Assembly: GCF_958450345.1 (NCBI RefSeq)
Contig: NC_088780.1
Location: 32,697,667-32,761,666, forward strand
Length of the DNA stretch: 64,000 nucleotides
Source of the DNA: Calliphora vicina
Lineage: Eukaryota > Arthropoda > Insecta > Diptera > Calliphoridae
Direction of reading: 5' to 3'
Shown here: positions 57,905-64,000 of the stretch, in pieces
Layout of the letters: each line of letters begins with the position of its first letter
Position numbering within the stretch: position 1 is the first letter of the stretch
The notes under the pieces: generated by a model
The model's input: the letters and a program-made list of their open reading frames with translations, nothing else
Database searches by the model: none
Told to the model about the DNA's origin: nothing
Program-made: the position numbers and the translations under genes

Positions 57905-58350
57905 AAGGAATTACAAAATTTTAAAATATTATTAAAGGCCGAACAAATATATTATTAATAATCAGGTTGAGCAAAAATATGATCTACTAATTGAGGTAAA
58001 ACTTTCCAACCTAAATCTAAATACTTTTAAACAGGTATTACAACGTGTATTGCAAATATTACGGTTTCAGGTCTGTCCGCATACTCTGAGATTTTTTTAT
58101 CCAATGCTCGCTTCAAATGAATCACGTTCGGCACAGGTTCCCTGTGACGAATTGCGTAGATTTCCGCAGCTCCAAATATATACGATCTCTTAAGCTTCGG
58201 GATATCGTAATCTCGCACGTAATGGTGAAGGGCTCTCGGCTTCAATTCGTATGATACCCAATTTGCATTTTTCTGGACGAATCCTGTTGCTCGCAATCGT
58301 TTTGAGATTGCTGCCAATGATTTTGCTCCCAATAATTTTGTAAGCACTTG
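57905..58350 (-). pseudogene. Mariner transposase deletion derivative with 106-codon open frame
   Basis: The minus strand reads LTKLLGAKSLAAISKRLRA and TGFVQKNANWVSYELKPR, the second helix-turn-helix and linker (..AISKRL..G..QK.G.WVP.EL) of mariner transposases. After an internal deletion it continues through the RALDKKISEYADRPETVIF segment. The HDNARPH box, which holds the second catalytic Asp, is lost (AIHVVIPV). Below 58027 other frames hold YLDLGWKVLP and the DYYLFRS-like end. The open frame (58027-58347) crosses the deletion, partly in a non-native frame, so its length is fortuitous. The WD/GDEKW segment with the first Asp is missing. Confidence 0.82.
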
Positions 58351-58709
58351 TTTGTTGTTATAAAAATTCCCATTAGGAAAAATTCAACAAGCAAAAATAA
58401 TTCTCAACAAATAAACTAAAAACAGCTAAAACGTAATAATGAAAACTACTTTTCCATTTGAGTTTTAAATCCAGATTTTCCAAGAACTACTTTCCTAGTT
58501 GTGGTTACTTTTATTTCCTAGTACAAATTAAAGTTGTACAGAAAATAAATTATATTTATCTAATAACCAATTCAAATGAATACAAAAGTAATATTGCTTA
58601 CTTAAATTGTTTAACACTTAAAATATAACATTTTTAAAGTGGTTACTAAAAATGAGTGCATTGAAGGAACTATTTTGATAATTAAATTTATTTGTTAACA
58701 AAATAAAAA
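58351..58709. other. Unassigned stretch
   Basis: AT-rich; nothing recognised. Repeated 'ctacttt(c)c' words near 58455-58500 are too few to define a repeat. Confidence 0.35.
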
Positions 58710-59520
58710 CAAGTAACAAGATATAATCGACTGTACCGAATCTTATATACCCACAATCAATACGTAGTTTTGGCTTTCTATGGGGACTTGAATTTGTTAT
58801 GGTTAGAATTTAATAGATTGATTCATTTCATAAAACTTTAAATGACTTATGTCGCAATTTATGTTAATATCATTATATATAAATTATTTATTGACAATAA
58901 AATATGTTTCTGGTATAGGGGTTAAATGGTTCAATTAAGGACTGATCCTCACTAAAGTTCGAAGGTATCGAAGGGAAAATAATATTGTAAGTTAATGCCT
59001 GAAAGAATTCTTATTGTAAGAGTTATATTGTGGAATTTTATGGGGATAATTTTTGTGGAAGATCTTAACCCTCTAGCTCCTCTCTTTAGGGATCAATTTG
59101 ACCCTTTTTTCGAGAAAATCAAAAAAGGTCCTCTCAAAAGTGAAATTTTAGGATTAAAATATTAGACGAACATTCTTGCCCTAAAATTTCAGTGGTGGTC
59201 ACCAAAGACACCAAAGTTGTAAATGAAGCTCTTTACGCTCAATTATCAAAATTACACGCCACCTCGGGTCTCACATTTTATAAAAAAGAATTGCCAAAAA
59301 TCCAAGTATGATCCGACTGAGGAGCAGATATTTAAAATATAAATAGTCCTTGAGAATATCTATTAAAACGATACAGTATAATTTCAGAGTACTTAGAACT
59401 AAATTGTGCAAAATTTGACCAGGATTGCTGCATAATCAGCATACAGTATTTCTGCTGCACATTTGTATGGGAGCTAGGATGTGTAGTTTAAGTATGGATT
59501 ATGGTCTTTAAACATAAGGT
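58710..59520 (+). repeat. Dispersed repeat, 'acaagtaaca' type
   Basis: It starts 'acaagtaacaagatataatc' and 'gactgtaccgaatcttatat', followed by 'ggggttaaatggttcaatta' and 'ggactgatcctcactaaagt', the same layout as 35155-35450. The part 59060-59330 is less AT-rich and non-coding. Confidence 0.5.
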
Positions 59521-59754
59521 CGCGCGGAGCACCAAGGCCCTAAAGTGGCGTATCTCAGGTATATGAAACATTTTTGTTCTCGATCCGATTTGAAAGATTT
59601 TTATATGTAAGGAATCTGTAAGAATCTATATTTGATCACTGAGATATTCACATTTGAAAATTAAAATTCCAAGTTTTTTAACTACCCTAGTCTGGATTTT
59701 TCCTAATAGCAAATTCAAATCTCTCCCGAATTTGTCTAAATAGATATTTTCAAA

Positions 59755-60625
59755 TTAGCTGACCCGACAGACGTTGTCCTGTCCAAGTTACAAAAATTTG
59801 TGAATTTGTGAGAAGCCATTTGAAAAGGGTAAAAATAGTTAAAAAGAAAAAAGAAACGTATTATTGAATGATAATGTTTATTCATTTAGGACATAGAACA
59901 AAATATACATAGAAGCACTATTGAGAGACAAAGAACCTAAGTTTGTTGTCAAAAACCTAAGTCTTTCAACAACAGAATACATGTAAATATATAAGTAATC
60001 GAATTTTGGTCTGAAACATGAGTGATCACAGATCGATCTCCTTTTCTTGATTAAACGCTTGTTGGCCAAGTTATTAGCGAATTTAGATATTTTGAGTTTT
60101 TATATAAAAAATCGATTTTTGGTCAGAATTATGAGTGATCACAGATCGATCTCATTTTCTTGATTCAACGCTTATTGGCCAAGTTATTAGCAGTAGTTAT
60201 TAGCAAATTTAAATATAAATAAATTTAGATATAGATAAATCGATTTTTGGTCAGAAATATGAGTGATCACAGATCGAGCTCCATTTGTATTTTGCAGATG
60301 TGTTTAATAAGTGGGCGTATTAGTGGACGTGGACAATTTTTATTTATGTAAAAACTCTTGAGGACTATGTATTGCGGACATTAAAAAAATTAGTTAAATC
60401 GGGCCAGGCGTATTTTAGATGTACCGAAAAAAATTGGCGTGGTCAATTTTTCTTTCATTAAAAACTTAAATTGGATTACTATGATCATTTAAACAAAAAA
60501 AATAGTCAAATCGATGTAGCCGTTTTCCAATTTTAGATAAATCGAAAAAAGTGGGCGTGGTCAATTTTTTCATTCTAAGTTGGGCCGTTCTCTACTGATG
60601 CAATTACCAACGACCGACATTTTGT
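59755..60625 (-). mobile_element. Helitron family B, copy 3 (5' end lost)
   Basis: On the plus strand it starts TTAGCTGACCC followed by GACAG-ACGTTGTC-CTGTC, the inverse of the family B 3' end (here CTAA rather than CTAG; both fit CTRR). About three inverse 112-bp units lie at 59990-60290. Then come 'cgcccac' spacer words and 'ggccgttctctactgatgca', the inverse of the family 5' region. The last about 25 bp of the 5' end are replaced by unrelated sequence. No Rep or helicase remains. Confidence 0.85.
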
Positions 60626-63110
60626 TGGTGAGTTGGGGTTTAATGGTATTTGTGGAAAGTTCTATAAGAATATATACTGAAATCTTTTTTGAAAATTGTG
60701 ATTTGGTGGGGGTATTATCAGAAAAGTGGGGAGGGGTTACTGCCGATGTTTTTAAAATGCTTTTTTAGTGCAACAGAGTTTTAGTACACAAAGGTTTGGA
60801 AATAATTTGGCTAAAAAACGAAAAAAAAAAGTTTTTTTCAACCAAAACTTTTCTGTTCATACTAATTTTTACAAATTTTTTCCTGGAAAAAAAATATTTT
60901 TCACACAAAAATTTGTTTATCTAAAAAATATTTTTAATCTTTACTATGGTAAAGGGTTTAAGATTCGGCACAGCTGAATATAGCTCTCTTAGTTGTTTTC
61001 GTTGTGACGGTTCTGCACTAAGTAAGCGATATGAATGCATATACATCCCAACATATATCACAGATGAACAATATGTTACAAAAAAATTTTTCTTTATCTT
61101 GTACATTATTATTACAGTTGTAGTCTGGCATGTACAAAGAAGTTTAAGGCAATAAATATTTTGTATGTCAATATTTTTTGCAGTCACAACAGATGTCACG
61201 ATGCCATGGATGCTTTGATGTTTACTCTAGCGAAACAATGAAAGGATATTTAAATCAACATTTGGATTGCAGTTGTCTTTAATTACTTTCACGGAGGTTA
61301 TTTGTTAAACCCTTGGCGAATAAATAGACGTGGTTTGTGAAAATAAAGATAATCGATATTTATTTCGATTCTTTTGTTTTAAAAAGAAGTGTTCAAATAT
61401 TATATTAAACTACCAGTAGGTATTAACCTACTAATGCAAAATAATTAATTTTTTTATTTTTTGAACTTTTAAGTCTCAAATTTTCTGGATTTTAACGAAA
61501 TTATCAGCCTGTAGTAGAGTATCGTTTTTTATTTTAAAGTATTCTTTGTTGAAGGGTATATAAGATTATCAACAGTGAGATATAGCTCTCATGTGAAACT
61601 AAAGTGATGTCGTCCATTAAACAAATATTTATATTTTAAATTACAAGTAATTTTGTCGTCTACCCAACGCTATTAAATAAAGTATTATTATTTATGATCA
61701 AAAGACAAAACAGCTACGATAGACGCATCAATATTATTTCAAAATTTTAGACAAGAAGGAATGGTTAAGTTAGTTTATAAAAATATTTATTAGGCTACAC
61801 TTGAACAACTGAAAACACAAAATAATTAGCCATTAAAATAAATAATACTTATCATAAATATTTAAACATGTTTAATATTTATACGAAACAAAATTTGGCT
61901 ATATTTATCCAATTTTTATAAATATATAATTACTTGATTTTAAACAAGTCTCAATTTATAATACCATTAAACAAACACAAGACGTTTATTTAGCTGAAAT
62001 TTATCATTATTTATTAGCTTGTTTTATTGCTAAAATGTTATAGACAAATTATTTTTATAAATAAAAAAATTCCTTAAAATTAAAACTAATTAACACAATT
62101 TTATTATCCAGACAATAAACAAGTCTGGAATATATTTTCAAATACATGTTTATATAAAAAACGTAAATAAATAATTCATAAGGTGGTGGTTGCAAAGATA
62201 CGTTATTTGAAATTAAAATGAAGGTACATTGTAAGTTAGAAATATAAGTATAAAATCAGATTCCATTAAAAGAATTACAGGATTAAAATTTAATATTGTT
62301 GTTTATTAAACTTCAAGAAAACAATAATTGTTATCATTACACTAACTTACAGGGATTTTATTCAGGATGTTAAACATAAAAAATCCAGGACGTCAGACAT
62401 TTTACATATGTATTTATTTAGAAAGAAAATATTAAAATTGGAACGAGATATATGTTGCATTCAATGAACAAAAATAATAAGTATATTTTTTTGCCTTAAA
62501 TAAAAATTTGTTATATGTATTAGGAAAAAGTTTTATTAACTTAACTTAAGTTTTACATAGCATTTAGTTTTTATCTTTAAGAAAGGGTAAATTAATAAAG
62601 TTTTTCTTATTTTGTGTTAAGAACTTGTTACATTTTTTGTATAGACTTGTCTGTAAAGTTTATTCTTTAGTTTTACATATGGGCTATTCCATATCATATT
62701 ACGTGACATTTGTACGCCTATAGAGTGGAATAGATTTTGCAAAAATAAGAGTATTTGAAAAATAATTTGGTCTTTATGTTCCATTCAGAGGGTTCTATAT
62801 TTTACAAAAATAATAAGTTCTTTCGAAACATTGTTGTCTAACATATCGGGCGAATTAAGAGTATATTGTACGTGACATAAAACGGAAGTAATTTTGAGGC
62901 ACATGTATAAATATGCCAAAATTTGCGAATCGTGAGAGGCATAATGTTTTCTTTTAATTTCTTACCCTAAACCAAATAGTTTTATTTAAATAAAAACAAT
63001 TTTTGGGTGATTTTATAATAAATAAAATTTAAAATCGACATACTGTGCGTGAGAGATTTTTCTCTTGTAGTAAAACAATAGATATTCTGTAAATAAAACA
63101 AAATAGAAAA
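60626..63110. other. Unassigned AT-rich stretch with two repeat tags
   Basis: The tags 'aagattcggcacagctgaat' (60958) and 'ttgaagggtatataagatta' (61549) match termini of the DINE-like families. The open frames on both strands around 60921-61199 overlap the first tag and are not called. At 62685-62880 'gggctattccatatcatatt' and two 'acgtgaca' words may mark another old element. From 61600 to 62680 nothing is seen. Confidence 0.4.
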
Positions 63111-63690
63111 TATACAGTGTAAGACAAAAATGTGTAAATGATGGTCATATATTTACACTTTTTAAACAATATTTATTAAGGATATTTTAGGACTAAATAA
63201 ATAAAATATTTCCTTAATTATACTCCAGTAATCTAAAAAAAATAACTGCAACCCATTTACACACTTTTGGCGCAGATTACTAAAGTAACTTTTTTAGTAC
63301 TTCGAATAACCTGCTTTCACATCAATGGCAGCCTGAATTCTGGAGGGCATACTCTCCACCAGTTTGCGACACTCTTCTTGCATTATAGATCCCTAGATAT
63401 CATGGGAGCGCTCCTAGAGCTGAGTTGTGTTTCTAAATGCATTTTGATAATTATAAACGCGACGTTTTAGAATTCGCACCAAATTCTCAATCGGATTTAA
63501 ATTCTGAGATTGTGGGAGTCAATCTAGCAATGTAATTTTGGCGGTTTTTAAAAAATTAAGCGTCTTTTTAGACTTATGTTTGTTGTCGTTATCTTGTAGT
63601 ATCACAGTGTTTTCAATTTGTCCACGCCAATCATTCAGACTATTGTAATGTTCAATCTTCGTTTGGAAATATTTGCTTGTATCTTTAATA
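63111..63690 (-). pseudogene. Tc1-like DD34E transposase relic with one transposon end
   Basis: The minus strand encodes the C-terminal half of a Tc1-type transposase: TVILQDNDNKHKSKKTLNFL, KTAKITLLD, a stop (TGA where the family has Trp), PQSQNLNPIENL, VRILKRRVYNYQ, then MQEECRKLVESMPSRIQAAI and DVKGRLFEVLKK. Asp in LQDND and Glu in NPIEN are separated by 34 codons, the DD34E spacing. A second stop follows RNTTQL. The left transposon end probably lies at tacagtgtaagacaaaaatg (63112). The N-terminal half and right end are missing; similarity stops near 63690. Confidence 0.87.
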
Positions 63691-64000
63691 TTTTTTTAAA
63701 GGCCTAATTCAAAAATAATTTTTATGAATTTAAACAAAATTTTAAAATCAAATTTTAAATGGGAGTTTTGCTTAAAACATTGTTTAAATTTAATATTGTT
63801 TTATGTTTAAAATATGTTATTCTGTAAACTATCATGAAGCGACCTCTACATTTCAATATAAATACCTGCTGCTAATAGGGTCAGGTAATTATGTATTTTA
63901 TGTAGAGAGAAGAATGTGGTAACATTGTCAGGAGACTTCTTCTCAGCTGCTTTTGTCTGTAATGTCAAAAATAAAGATACAAAACTTAAAAACGTGATTT
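63691..64000. other. Unassigned right edge
   Basis: The segment 63835-63990 is less AT-rich and has 'aatataaatacctgctgcta', a TATA-box-like word in a context that could be the start of an LTR or promoter continuing beyond the window. Too little is visible to decide. Confidence 0.3.

Noticed and set aside
60921..61199. Minus-strand 92-codon frame and its plus-strand partner
   Set aside because: Both overlap a dispersed-repeat terminus (aagattcggcacagctgaat) that occurs elsewhere in the window; the rest is low-information.
63267..63470. Plus-strand open frame of 67 codons
   Set aside because: It is antisense to the Tc1-like transposase relic on the minus strand.
1..64000. tRNA, rRNA or other structured RNA genes
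   Set aside because: I looked for A/B-box-like pairs, conserved tRNA arms and rRNA words and found none I could support by eye.

Overview
The window is AT-rich eukaryotic DNA, very probably from a higher dipteran fly. The evidence is the repeat content: DINE-1/INE-1-like repeats with GTCCGTCCGTC cores, Helitrons ending GGGTCAGCTAG, mariner and Tc1/Tc3 transposase relics, an R1-like LINE, a second LINE with an RNase H domain, a piggyBac-type miniature element and several hAT-type elements with 8-bp target duplications. I found no bacterial gene organisation, operon, CRISPR, rRNA or tRNA. The organism assignment is an inference from element families, without a database search.

Layout. Positions 1-6570 are an 11-bp satellite that runs off the left edge. 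From 6571 to the right edge the sequence is a nested graveyard of mobile elements: mariner-like and hAT relics (8.6-10 kb); Helitron family A copy 1 and a hAT-like block (10.3-12.6 kb); a mariner relic (13.7 kb); one plausible host exon on the minus strand (15162-15377); a terminal-inverted-repeat element (16.3-16.8 kb); Helitron A copy 2 abutting a 2.4-kb foldback element built of inverted tandem arrays (18.1-22.1 kb); a 1.93-kb hAT-type palindrome inserted in a DINE-like repeat (22.8-25.3 kb); DINE-like repeats, one split by a 1.57-kb hAT element (25.3-29 kb); an R1-like LINE and a possible solo LTR (31.5-33.8 kb); a Tc3-like transposon and a hAT MITE (35.8-37.8 kb); two Helitron family B copies with Rep and helicase relics (40.3-43.3 kb); a second LINE in two pieces (44.8-48.4 kb), truncated by a foldback-family copy that itself holds a 150-bp MITE; a mariner relic followed by a 112-bp tandem array (49.9-51.2 kb); a piggyBac MITE (52.9-53.3 kb); a full DINE-like copy (53.9-54.6 kb); two mariner relics, one carrying a 242-bp TTA-flanked MITE (55.7-58.4 kb); a third Helitron B copy (59.8-60.6 kb); and a Tc1-like relic (63.1-63.7 kb).

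Function. No complete host gene is visible. Every recognisable transposon protein is broken by stops, frameshifts, deletions or loss of catalytic residues. The closest to intact is the Tc3-like transposase at 35810-36789: the parts needed for a DD34E site are present, but in three frames. The elements do not form a pathway. What they share is nesting history, which can be read exactly where target duplications survive. Next to a homogeneous satellite this looks like pericentromeric, subtelomeric or other heterochromatic DNA, possibly a small-RNA source locus; that last point is a hypothesis only.

Many open frames here begin at TTG or GTG, or are translations of tandem repeats, and are not genes. 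I saw no convincing new enzymatic system. The most unusual features are the two very long inverted repeats, the Helitron/minisatellite relationship, the composite Helitron-hAT block and the two-word satellite.
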